64,000 nucleotides of DNA, taken from positions 1 to 64,000 of the forward strand of contig NZ_JAFUQR010000008.1 in assembly GCF_017472245.1 (NCBI RefSeq). Direction: 5' to 3'. Position numbers and translations under genes: made by a program. The notes under the pieces are model-generated. The model was not told the DNA's origin and did not search any database. It was given only the letters and a program-made list of their open reading frames with translations. The stretch comes from Chlamydia sp. GTDB taxonomy: Bacteria > Chlamydiota > Chlamydiia > Chlamydiales > Chlamydiaceae. Of the stretch, positions 26,646 through 35,372 are shown one piece after another. Position 1 is the first letter of the stretch; every line of letters starts with the position of its first letter.

Positions 26646-27646
26646 AAGAAACTATAGCCTACTTAGGAATGGGCATGTGGGGATTTTCCTTAGCCCATCT
26701 ACTTGCTAACAACGGTCATCGTGTGGTGGGATGGGCAAGAAACCCTTCTCTCGTTGAACAACTTTCTACTCAACGCCAACACCCAGCAGTTCCTCATATT
26801 ACTATCCCTAAAAATCTCTCCTTCACATCTAACATGGAAGAGGCTTTGGATGGAGCAACTATGATTGTTGAAGGGGTTACTTCGGCAGGGATGCGGCCTG
26901 TACTCACTCAACTCAAATCTCTGACAGACCTGAAAATTCCTTTAGTTATTACATCGAAAGGTATCGAACAAAATACAGGCCTGCTTCTTAGCGAAATCGC
27001 ATTGGAAATATTTGGCCGCTCCGCTGCCCAGTATTTAGGCTATCTGAGTGGTCCATCTATCGCTAGTGAAGTCCTTCGAGGATGCCCATGTTCGGTAGTT
27101 ATCAGCGCGTATGACCCGAGTACTCTGAAACATATTCATCAAGCATTCCTCACCCCCACGTTTCGTGTCTATCCGAACAGCGATCTTAAAGGAGTAGCTT
27201 TAGGGGGGGCTCTAAAGAATGTCATTGCTATAGCCTGTGGTATCTCTGATGGGTTCCGCTTTGGAGATAATGCGAAATCTGGACTTGTGACGCGAGGTCT
27301 CCACGAAATTCGAAAAATCGCCACTATCATGGGGTGCCGCCCAGATACTTTAAATGGACTTGCTGGGTTAGGAGACCTTTGTACCACCTGCTTTTCTTCT
27401 TTCAGCAGAAACACTCTTTTTGGAAAATTGTTGGCTGAAGGCTTAACTCCTGAACAAGCAAAAGCAAAAATTGGAATGGTAGTTGAAGGAGTTTACACAG
27501 CTCTCTCTGCTCATCAAATTGCCAAACATCATAGAATAGATATGCCTATTACCACGAGTGTCTATCGTGTTCTCTATGAAAATCTAGATATTCAGGAAGG
27601 GATAGCTCTCCTCCTCCAAAGAAACACCAAAGAAGAATATTTGTAG
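26642..27646 (+). CDS. gpsA: Glycerol-3-phosphate dehydrogenase [NAD(P)+]
   Basis: This soluble enzyme reduces dihydroxyacetone phosphate to sn-glycerol 3-phosphate for phospholipid synthesis. The 334-residue protein has the Rossmann motif GMGMWG at 9-14, VITSKGIEQ near 101, LSGPSIASEV near 138 and the catalytic-lysine segment LGGALKNVIAIACG near 181. Length and motifs are normal. It is translationally coupled (ATGA overlap) to the UDP-sugar pyrophosphorylase. Confidence 0.96.
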   Translation: MKETIAYLGMGMWGFSLAHLLANNGHRVVGWARNPSLVEQLSTQRQHPAVPHITIPKNLSFTSNMEEALDGATMIVEGVTSAGMRPVLTQLKSLTDLKIPLVITSKGIEQNTGLLLSEIALEIFGRSAAQYLGYLSGPSIASEVLRGCPCSVVISAYDPSTLKHIHQAFLTPTFRVYPNSDLKGVALGGALKNVIAIACGISDGFRFGDNAKSGLVTRGLHEIRKIATIMGCRPDTLNGLAGLGDLCTTCFSSFSRNTLFGKLLAEGLTPEQAKAKIGMVVEGVYTALSAHQIAKHHRIDMPITTSVYRVLYENLDIQEGIALLLQRNTKEEYL

Positions 27647-27783
27647 TGTTCTTCTTTAACAAACAAAAGAAATGCTGATAAGTTGCCCCATCAGAGGGAT
27701 AGCGTTTTTCCTTTGTACAATTTTTTGGCATTTGCTAAAGATACGGATTCAGTCCCAGACTATAAAGAAAGGCCCTTGACTAA

Positions 27784-28806
27784 ATGAGTAGCAAGCTAGT
27801 GAACTATCTCCGTTTGACTTTCCTATCTTTTTTAGGGATCACATCCACCTCATTAGACGCTATGCCTGCGGGGAACCCAGCATTCCCGGTTATCCCCGGA
27901 ATTAATATTGAGCAGAAACATGCCTGTGTTTTCGATTTATGCAATTCTTATGATGTGCTATCTGCTTTTTCTGGAAACTTAAAGCTCTATTTTTGCGGAG
28001 ATTATGTCTTCTCTGAAGAAGCTCAGGTAAAAGATGTACCTGTTGTTACTTCGGTAACGACGGCGGGAATAGGTCCTCTTCCAGCTATCACTTCAACAAC
28101 AAAAAATCAAAATTTTGATCTTGTAGATTGCAGTCTTAGTTCCAATTGCATAGCTGCTGCATTTTCTCTTCCAGATCAAACATTTAGTACCATTCCTCTT
28201 TTTGATGTCAGTTTTGCATTAAAAATTGGGGGATTAAAGCAGTACTACCGACTCCCTATGAATGCCTATCGAGATTTCACTTCTGATCCTTTAAACTCAG
28301 AATCTGAAGCTACAGACGGGCTCATTGAAGTTCAGTCTAATTATGGATTTGTCTGGGATATTGGGGTGAAAAAAGTTTTATGGAAAGATGGGGTTTCATT
28401 CGTTGGCGTAGGAGTCGATTATCGCCATGCGTCTTGTCCTATCGATTACGTGATTGCAAATAGCCAAGCAAACCCAGAAGTATTTATTGCAGATTCGGAA
28501 GGCAAACTGAGTCTTAAAGAATGGAGCGTTTCTTTAGGACTCACAACCTATGTCAATGATTACATTCTCCCTTACATTGCGTTTTCTGTAGGGAACGTTT
28601 CTAGAGAAGCCCCAGATAATAGCTTCAAAAAATTAGAAGACCGATTCACAAACCTCAAATTCAAAGTCCGTAAAATCACAAGCTCTCACCGAGGGAATAT
28701 CTGCATCGGAGCGACTAACTATATTGCTGACAACTTCTTCTACAATGTAGAAGGACGATGGGGAAGTCAACGAGCAGTCAATATCTCTGGTGGATTTCAG
28801 TTCTAA
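27784..28806 (+). CDS. porB: Outer-membrane porin PorB
   Basis: PorB is a minor outer-membrane porin of Chlamydia. The C. trachomatis protein passes dicarboxylates such as 2-oxoglutarate and is surface-exposed. The 340-residue protein has a signal peptide (about 1-26, ending SLDA before MPAG), then alternating short beta segments with aromatic belts and a C-terminal NISGGFQF ending in Phe, as required for outer-membrane assembly. Several cysteines could form disulfides in the cross-linked chlamydial envelope. It differs from the C. trachomatis PorB I remember at many positions, mostly in likely surface loops. Confidence 0.9.
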   Translation: MSSKLVNYLRLTFLSFLGITSTSLDAMPAGNPAFPVIPGINIEQKHACVFDLCNSYDVLSAFSGNLKLYFCGDYVFSEEAQVKDVPVVTSVTTAGIGPLPAITSTTKNQNFDLVDCSLSSNCIAAAFSLPDQTFSTIPLFDVSFALKIGGLKQYYRLPMNAYRDFTSDPLNSESEATDGLIEVQSNYGFVWDIGVKKVLWKDGVSFVGVGVDYRHASCPIDYVIANSQANPEVFIADSEGKLSLKEWSVSLGLTTYVNDYILPYIAFSVGNVSREAPDNSFKKLEDRFTNLKFKVRKITSSHRGNICIGATNYIADNFFYNVEGRWGSQRAVNISGGFQF

Positions 28807-28814
28807 TTCTTGGC

Positions 28815-28846
28815 TCTCTTGACCCCTTTTCTGAGGGATTAAGAGA
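28815..28846. terminator. Probable bidirectional terminator after porB
   Basis: TCTCTT (28815-28820) pairs with AAGAGA (28841-28846), and CCC/GGG extends the stem around an internal loop. AGATCTTTT follows on the plus strand. It separates the convergent porB and DUF582 genes. Confidence 0.5.
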
Positions 28847-28853
28847 AGATCTT

Positions 28854-30029
28854 TTAGTTAGAAGCCAAAGTTCTGTAAACGTTGTGTAATAGTTTCAAAG
28901 AAGCAGTGACTAGACTCCATTGCTGATGCATGGCGCGCATTTGCAATTCTAACATTAATTGGTTTGTCTGCGCTAAATCGCCGAAATTCTGCACATCAGC
29001 AAGGAAGTATGTGAAAAAATGCAACAAACCGCCTGTTGCCTCCCCAGAAGAAACATCGATCTCTCCGTCAACAACTTTTGCCTCTAAGTTCTGCAAAGTA
29101 ACTACAGAAAATGAAGCGCCCATGATTTCATAAGCAGGACTATATTCATCCCTTCCTGGGATGAAAGCAATACCTTTTAACCCTGCAGATAACTCTTGCA
29201 TCTGTGTAATACAGACATTTAATGTCTGTATGTATCCATTTGCCATGTCTTTTAATTGCGTCTTTTGCGTTGCTGTTAATGAACTATTCGCTTCCACATT
29301 CTTAATAATCTGGGCAAGCTGCTGCTTAGCATTTTCGGCATTTTTTATATCCTTTCTTAATTGGCTACTCTCCGTCTCGTAACGATCTAAAACCATTTGA
29401 TAGCCATATTTAAAGTTCGCAGTACCTTCCGTCTGACCAATATAAGAGCCTAAGTTATAAGTAATTGGCGCGTTGTTAAAGCTTTTTACTAATTCTAAAA
29501 TGGGACTAAATAGGGTCTGTGCATATCCCGAAAAATTTAAATCTCTAGCTAATGCATACAATGCTTCTTCCTGAGCAGGAATATATTTATCGAGAAGAAT
29601 GTAAGCGAACGCAGATTGGAATGGCATCTTATTAATGATACTGTCATCAACAGGATGTAACTCTTCAGCAGTTGTCAATGCCTGCGGCCCTAATATCTTC
29701 ACTTCTAGCTTTTTTTGGTGGAGATCCTTACGCTCTTTCTTACGCGCTTCTCTCTGGCTCTCTTCTGTCCATAAAGCTTGCATCAAAGACATCTCAGAGC
29801 CGGTTTTTAAGAAATCTTGGCGCAAACTCTCTACAAACTCTTTATTTAATCCTAGTTGATGTGCATCCTCTAGCAAATCTTGAAATACCTGAAGGTATGT
29901 GGACGCCTCATGTAGCTGTGTATAATCCGCAGCAACTTCTGCAGGAGAGACTCGACGCTCTTTAGGAGCTGCCGTCTCTATCATTGGAATGAAACACTTT
30001 TGTCCTTCTTGAATAGGTTGGTTTCTCAT
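28854..30029 (-). CDS. DUF582-family protein (CT712-like)
   Basis: This 391-residue, almost wholly helical Chlamydia-specific protein has a conserved C-terminal block. It shares LLDKYIPAQEEALYAL (near 141), LGSYIGQTEG and a closing QLMLELQMRAMHQQWSL with the neighbouring larger protein. That block corresponds to the DUF582 family, several members of which are type III-secreted; C. trachomatis members have been reported to bind ESCRT components. No enzymatic motif is present. It lies 26 bases after the larger gene on the minus strand, so the pair is likely co-transcribed. Confidence 0.78.
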   Translation of the reverse strand: MRNQPIQEGQKCFIPMIETAAPKERRVSPAEVAADYTQLHEASTYLQVFQDLLEDAHQLGLNKEFVESLRQDFLKTGSEMSLMQALWTEESQREARKKERKDLHQKKLEVKILGPQALTTAEELHPVDDSIINKMPFQSAFAYILLDKYIPAQEEALYALARDLNFSGYAQTLFSPILELVKSFNNAPITYNLGSYIGQTEGTANFKYGYQMVLDRYETESSQLRKDIKNAENAKQQLAQIIKNVEANSSLTATQKTQLKDMANGYIQTLNVCITQMQELSAGLKGIAFIPGRDEYSPAYEIMGASFSVVTLQNLEAKVVDGEIDVSSGEATGGLLHFFTYFLADVQNFGDLAQTNQLMLELQMRAMHQQWSLVTASLKLLHNVYRTLASN

Positions 30030-30055
30030 AATCGTTTTTGCCCCCTAAAACGATT

Positions 30056-32272
30056 TTATTTAAATCTACGAATTAACTTAGCAAATATCTGATTCATTAA
30101 TGCTAAAGCTGCTGCCACCATCGTCCATTCTTGCTGAATGGCTGCAGATTCCATTTGTAATGCAAGTTGTTGATTCTGGTTGAAGGAGATATAATCTTGT
30201 TGTTGGCTCTCTAAACTTTGTAATACCTGTTGCTCTCCTCCAGGCATGATACCATTACGCCCCCCTTCAATAACTGCACTTTCAAAAGTAGTGAGTTGCT
30301 GAATCCAAGTATCAAACTCCTTAGTCCCAATTTTTGAAGTAAAAGCTTGATCAACTTCATCAAGGTTGCTTACGCCAGCAATCTGAATTTTAGAAACCAT
30401 GACGTAAACATTAGAGAGATTATGATAAAGGTTATCGAACTCAAAAGCATATTTAGCCAAAGTTTCTAATAACTCTCGCTGCTGTGATTCTGTTAATTCT
30501 GTATCTGCCTTCACAGCATTTGCTAATTTATTGATTTCTTCTATAGCTTTTTTGCAGTGTAAGAGATCTGCACGACTCCGAGAGATCTCTTTTCTCAGTG
30601 TATCTTGAGCACGAGAAACGACTTCTGGGAATGCCTGCTGGTTCATCTGCCGAAGGTACATTCCTAAAGAATAGTAAATATCTGCCGTTTGAAAACCTAC
30701 TACATGTGCAATAATCTCATTGAGATATCGTGCTGCTTTATTTGAGAAAGTCATCTGACTTCCTAAAGTTTCCAGAGTATACTGCTGATTAGGAAGATAC
30801 TTATCCAACATCAATGATGCATAGACCATTTGTATTGGAGACGTTTCTACAAAAGTCTTCTTCGCCAAAACCATCGCATCAAAATACTTAAGCCTCGAAG
30901 GGGTCAGTTTTGCTCTCTGCTCATCACATTTTACGATAGCTTCTTCCCAAGCCGCAATTGCCTGATTGATCTTCTGGATACTTGCTTCTGACGCAATAAT
31001 TACTTTATTGTAATCCTCTCTAGTCATAGTCTGCGTTGGATTTGTAGTCATAAGACTCACAACGTCAAAGAAATACGTAGGATTAAACAGATTCGTTTCT
31101 AACCCATTAGCATAAAACAAATATACCCCTTGGTAACTCCCGGAAGGCTTATCTTTAAATGTTTTTAAAGCTTGATCTGAAATCTTAAAATTCGCTGTTT
31201 CTCTAGGAGTCCAATATTGCATTTCCTTGTTTAGGAAGGTGGTGTAATCTCCAAGTACAACCAGTACACTATCGAATACATCCTTCTTAACAAAACCTAA
31301 AGTTGCTGCATAGTAAGCATAAACTAGGCTCAGCAATCCATTTAGGTCTACTTGACTATTCACTTTCAAACCAGCAAGAGAGTTAACGTATGCATCAATA
31401 GCTTCATGAATTATATCCTGGTTTTGGCCATTTTTAGGATAAGGCTCTCCAATTTCATCCACCGTTGACGTACGACTCATTAGCTGCCGAAAAAGACCAG
31501 CAAAACTTAATAAGCTCTGAATCATATTGCCTTCTAAAGCATTGAACTCAGCTTCTTTTAATTTAAATACGTCACCTTGGCTACGCAAATCCCAAACAGG
31601 ATTAAACACGTCTTTAATTGTATTCGTAATCTCTCGAATCAAACTTGCAGCTTCTGAAGCCCTCTCAATATAAAGAGAATAATCCGCCTTAGCAGTATTC
31701 ATCGCATCAGAAACAGGCTCCGCCAACGATGTTACTGATTGATAGGTAATCATGATATTCTGCCAAAAATTCGTTACCTTACTATGAGGAACTATCCGAA
31801 CATCATTATCATCCTTTAAGTCTTCTATCTCTTGCACAAAATTTTGAGGGATGGCGTAGAGTTTGGCATATTCCTCGTTAGTTAAAGCCGATTGTTTGAG
31901 TTTATTACGCAGCGTGTTGAGCTCTGTTTGATACTTAGTAACAATTTCTTGTTCTTCCGGCAAAGGATCCCGAATTCCTCCATTTTCAGATAGCATCAAC
32001 CAATCATCAAAGCTATCTGCGAGACCTTCTCCAAAAACTTGAGCTGCAGCCTTATCCGGATCTTCTAAAATTTTGGTATAGGAGAGGGAACTACTGATTT
32101 CTATCCCATCAGCAGAAATTTTCCCTATTGTACCTGAAAAGGCAGTCTCTGGAGTTGGCTCTAAAACTGTGTTAACTTTTTCTAGATCAATTTCTTCAAG
32201 CAGTCCTAAAGCTTTTTTCAAAACTTTGCTTTTCTCATCCAACTGCTGAAAAAAGAAAACAGCCTGAGGCAT
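30056..32272 (-). CDS. DUF582-family protein (CT711-like), putative effector
   Basis: This 738-residue helical protein has a C-terminal DUF582-type region (from about 480: LMLDKYLPNQQYTLETL, LGMYLRQMNQ, LQMESAAIQQEWTM). The preceding about 450-residue region has no recognised domain. The C. trachomatis ortholog CT711 belongs to the secreted DUF582 group with CT619-CT621. An in-frame stop lies ten codons upstream of the chosen ATG, and no alternative ATG, GTG or TTG lies between, so the start is well bounded. It is preceded by a long AT-rich inverted repeat. Confidence 0.8.
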   Translation of the reverse strand: MPQAVFFFQQLDEKSKVLKKALGLLEEIDLEKVNTVLEPTPETAFSGTIGKISADGIEISSSLSYTKILEDPDKAAAQVFGEGLADSFDDWLMLSENGGIRDPLPEEQEIVTKYQTELNTLRNKLKQSALTNEEYAKLYAIPQNFVQEIEDLKDDNDVRIVPHSKVTNFWQNIMITYQSVTSLAEPVSDAMNTAKADYSLYIERASEAASLIREITNTIKDVFNPVWDLRSQGDVFKLKEAEFNALEGNMIQSLLSFAGLFRQLMSRTSTVDEIGEPYPKNGQNQDIIHEAIDAYVNSLAGLKVNSQVDLNGLLSLVYAYYAATLGFVKKDVFDSVLVVLGDYTTFLNKEMQYWTPRETANFKISDQALKTFKDKPSGSYQGVYLFYANGLETNLFNPTYFFDVVSLMTTNPTQTMTREDYNKVIIASEASIQKINQAIAAWEEAIVKCDEQRAKLTPSRLKYFDAMVLAKKTFVETSPIQMVYASLMLDKYLPNQQYTLETLGSQMTFSNKAARYLNEIIAHVVGFQTADIYYSLGMYLRQMNQQAFPEVVSRAQDTLRKEISRSRADLLHCKKAIEEINKLANAVKADTELTESQQRELLETLAKYAFEFDNLYHNLSNVYVMVSKIQIAGVSNLDEVDQAFTSKIGTKEFDTWIQQLTTFESAVIEGGRNGIMPGGEQQVLQSLESQQQDYISFNQNQQLALQMESAAIQQEWTMVAAALALMNQIFAKLIRRFK

Positions 32273-32368
32273 ATAGACCGCAGTAGCATCTATCTGCTCT
32301 CAGATCAATGCTGCCGTTATATTCTTAGAAAAAGAAATGGACGTTGGTTGTATTGACACGAGATTATC

Positions 32369-32439
32369 CAGAAAACTATTGTTTTTCTAATTTTAAAAAC
32401 AAAAAATGTTTTTTAAAAACTAAAAACAATAGTTTTCTG
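32369..32439. repeat. 18-bp perfect inverted repeat between pckA and DUF582 gene
   Basis: The arm 32369-32386 (CAGAAAACTATTGTTTTT) is the exact reverse complement of 32422-32439. The 35-base spacer is almost pure A and T and can pair further, imperfectly. It follows the pckA stop on the minus strand and precedes the DUF582 operon. It could terminate pckA, but the stem is AT-rich and lacks the usual GC core, so a regulatory role is also possible. Confidence 0.85.
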
Positions 32440-32471
32440 AATTGTTAGAATCAAAAATCTTTTCTTTTTAA

Positions 32472-34271
32472 TTATTTCAATTCATTTTCTATTCTGGATA
32501 ATTCTTCAAGAATTCGCTGCGGCATATCAGCTCCAAAGATAGAACAATACTCTCGAATATTGCTTATCTCAGCCTTCCATCCTTGTGTATCCACTGTAAG
32601 TAAAGACCGTAGAGCGTTTTTAGACAAATCAAGCCCAGTCGTATTCAATCCTTCTTCCGTAGGCAAATAGCCTACTGGCGTACGCTGTGCGATCGACTCT
32701 TCCCCATCCGTACGACGGAAAATCCACTCCAAGACACGAAGATTCTCAGAGAAACCAGGCCAAATAAACTGCCCGTTCTCGTCCTTGCGGAACCAATTTA
32801 CACCAAAAATTTTCGGTAACCGTAAGCCTTTGCTCGCAAAGGACAACCAATGTGAAAAATAAGTCCCCATATTGTATCCACAAAATGGTAGCATAGCAAA
32901 GGGATCGTGCCGTAATTTCCCTAACTCCCCAACAATAGCCGCTGTTGTGGTTGAAGACATTCCTGCCCCCATAGTGACCCCATGCTCCCAACTCAATGCT
33001 TCATAAACCAACGGAATTGTTTCTGTGCGTCTTCCCCCAAAAATAATGGCCTCTAAAGGAACTCCTTGAGGATGATTCCATTGAGGATCTAAAGAAGGAC
33101 AGTGATCCAGTGGAGCCGTAAAACGCGCATTAGGATGTGCAGCAGGTTCCCCCCTAGGAACCCAATCCCTTCCTTTCCAATCAATCATTCCTTGTGGAGG
33201 TGTAGCTGTCTTTCCTTCCCACCAAACATCTCCGTCTGCCGTCAAAGCAACATTAGTAAAGAGTGAATCTGAGTGACAGGTAGCTAAAGCGTTAGGATTC
33301 GTCGTCTCTGAAGTCCCTAAAGCCACTCCAAAAAAACCAAATTCTGGATTAACGGCATATAATCTTCCGTCATCACCAGGACGAATCCATGCTATGTCGT
33401 CTCCGATACACTCCACCTTCCATCCTGGAAGCTTCGGCATCAGCATGGCAAGATTAGTTTTCCCACAAGCGCTAGGGAATGCTGCAGCGAAGTATTTTTT
33501 TCTTCCTTCAGGATTAGTCACTCCAATAACCAGCATGTGCTCAGCCAACCACCCTTGCTTACGTCCCAGATAGGAAGCTAAACGCAAGGCCACGCATTTC
33601 TTACCTAGCAATGCATTCCCTCCGTATCCACTACCAAAAGACATGACACTACTATCATCTTGGAAATGAACGATACGCATATGATCTGGATTACAGGGCC
33701 ATGCAACGTCTTTCTCCCCAGGAGCTAGAGGTTTTCCCACACTGTGCAAACATTTATAAAAGGTTCCGGAAGAACCCAACATTTCTAAAACAGGAGCTCC
33801 CATACGTGTCATGATTTTCATAGAGCACACAACATAAGGAGAGTCTGTGATCTCCACTCCAATTAAAGAAAAAGGAGAATGCAAAGGTCCCATACAAAAC
33901 GGAACGATATACATCGTACGTCCACGCATACATCCTTGAAATAATGCATGCAGTTCTTTCCGCATCTCTTCAGGATCGCGCCAGTTATTAGTTGGCCCAG
34001 CTTCTTCCCTCGTCTTGGTACAAATAAAAGTAAACTGCTCGACACGAGCAACATCATTAGGAGAAGAACGAACTAGAAAACAATTTGGATGAAATGCTGG
34101 GTTCAGAGGGATCATTACCCCCGAATCTTGCATCTGATGACAAAGCTCTTGATATTCAGCTTCTGAGCCGTCGCATAACCTCACATCATCAGGAGAAACT
34201 AGAGTGATTACCTCATGTATCCAAGATTTTAATCCTGTATGGGTTATTTTAGACATCCAATCGCCAGTCAT
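32472..34271 (-). CDS. pckA: Phosphoenolpyruvate carboxykinase (GTP)
   Basis: This enzyme interconverts oxaloacetate and phosphoenolpyruvate using GTP. The 599-residue protein has the GTP-type P-loop FPSACGKTNLAMLMP (about 263-277) with its reactive cysteine, substrate-binding SGYGGNALLGKK near 216, and NPEFGFFGVA and FGGRRTETIPLVYE further on. The family is the animal/actinobacterial GTP form, not the E. coli ATP form. The ATG overlaps the mreB stop (ATGA), so its translation is coupled to that of mreB. Confidence 0.97.
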   Translation of the reverse strand: MTGDWMSKITHTGLKSWIHEVITLVSPDDVRLCDGSEAEYQELCHQMQDSGVMIPLNPAFHPNCFLVRSSPNDVARVEQFTFICTKTREEAGPTNNWRDPEEMRKELHALFQGCMRGRTMYIVPFCMGPLHSPFSLIGVEITDSPYVVCSMKIMTRMGAPVLEMLGSSGTFYKCLHSVGKPLAPGEKDVAWPCNPDHMRIVHFQDDSSVMSFGSGYGGNALLGKKCVALRLASYLGRKQGWLAEHMLVIGVTNPEGRKKYFAAAFPSACGKTNLAMLMPKLPGWKVECIGDDIAWIRPGDDGRLYAVNPEFGFFGVALGTSETTNPNALATCHSDSLFTNVALTADGDVWWEGKTATPPQGMIDWKGRDWVPRGEPAAHPNARFTAPLDHCPSLDPQWNHPQGVPLEAIIFGGRRTETIPLVYEALSWEHGVTMGAGMSSTTTAAIVGELGKLRHDPFAMLPFCGYNMGTYFSHWLSFASKGLRLPKIFGVNWFRKDENGQFIWPGFSENLRVLEWIFRRTDGEESIAQRTPVGYLPTEEGLNTTGLDLSKNALRSLLTVDTQGWKAEISNIREYCSIFGADMPQRILEELSRIENELK

Positions 34272-35368
34272 ACTAAACTCTCTTTACGTTTCTTCAATTG
34301 ATCTAGATGCTCCAAAGCTTTTCCTGTTCCCAAACAGACAGCCAAAAGGGGATGCGGAGCGGTAATAACAGAAAGCCCAGTATTTTTACTTAAAGCTTTA
34401 TCCAACCCTTTTATAAGAGCTCCTCCTCCAGCTAACACCATCCCGCGTTCTACTAAATCTGCAGAAAGTTCCGGAGGACATTTTTCCAAAGTTAGCCTCA
34501 CACATTCTATTATTTGTTGAATAGGCTCGGCTAAGCACTCCCTAATTTCTACGGAGTTGATCCTTTTGGTAATAGGGAGCCCTGCTACCTGATCTCGCCC
34601 ACGCACCTCCATTTCCAGTTCCTGATCCCCTAAAGGATAAGCAGAACCTATGGTAATTTTAATTTCCTCAGCAGTCCGCGGTCCTATCATCAGGTTATAA
34701 GTACGACGCATATAATTAATAATGCATTCATCAAACTCATCCCCTGCTATGCGTAAAGAACGCGATTCTACAATTCCTCCCAAGGAAATAATCGCAATCT
34801 CAGTAGTCCCTCCCCCAATATCAATGATCATACTCGCAGCTGGTTCATGAACAGGGAGGTCCACACCAATGGCAGCTGCCATTGGTTCCTCAATCAGAAT
34901 AACCTCTTGAGCACCAGCATGCAAAGCAGAATCCTCAACAGCTCGTTTTTCTACACCAGTAATTCCTGAAGGGACAGCAATAAGGATCTTAGGGCGAAAC
35001 ATACTGCGCGCAGGAGTCACTCGTTTAATCAAAGCCTTTAACATCCCTTCAGCTATTTCGAAATCCGCAATGACGCCGTCTTTCATTGGCCGAACGGCAA
35101 CAATTTTGCGTGGGGTCTTCCCTAACATAGCTTTTGCCTTATGACCTACAGCCAACACTGCATGAGTCTGAGCATCGACAGCTACGACGGAAGGCTCACT
35201 AAGAACAATCCCTCGTCCACGAACATAGACCAGGGTATTTGCAGTCCCTAGGTCTATGCCTACGTTCCCGGAAAAAAAATTGAATACACGATCGAAACGA
35301 CCTAAAGCCTTATTATATAGGCGATTAGAAAAATTTTTAATCTTATATAAGCTACGGTGTGGGCTCAT
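34268..35368 (-). CDS. mreB: Actin-like protein MreB
   Basis: MreB forms filaments under the inner membrane. In Chlamydia, which lacks FtsZ, it organises peptidoglycan synthesis at the polarised division site. The 366-residue protein has the phosphate-1 loop GIDLGTANTLVYVRG (37-51), IEEPMAAAIG near 163, the phosphate-2 loop DIGGGTTEIA near 189 and the adenosine motif LAGGGALIKGLD near 318. The N-terminal extension of about 35 basic residues is longer than in E. coli MreB. It starts four bases after the SNF2 helicase stop and overlaps pckA. Confidence 0.97.
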   Translation of the reverse strand: MSPHRSLYKIKNFSNRLYNKALGRFDRVFNFFSGNVGIDLGTANTLVYVRGRGIVLSEPSVVAVDAQTHAVLAVGHKAKAMLGKTPRKIVAVRPMKDGVIADFEIAEGMLKALIKRVTPARSMFRPKILIAVPSGITGVEKRAVEDSALHAGAQEVILIEEPMAAAIGVDLPVHEPAASMIIDIGGGTTEIAIISLGGIVESRSLRIAGDEFDECIINYMRRTYNLMIGPRTAEEIKITIGSAYPLGDQELEMEVRGRDQVAGLPITKRINSVEIRECLAEPIQQIIECVRLTLEKCPPELSADLVERGMVLAGGGALIKGLDKALSKNTGLSVITAPHPLLAVCLGTGKALEHLDQLKKRKESLV

Positions 35369-35372
35369 AAAA

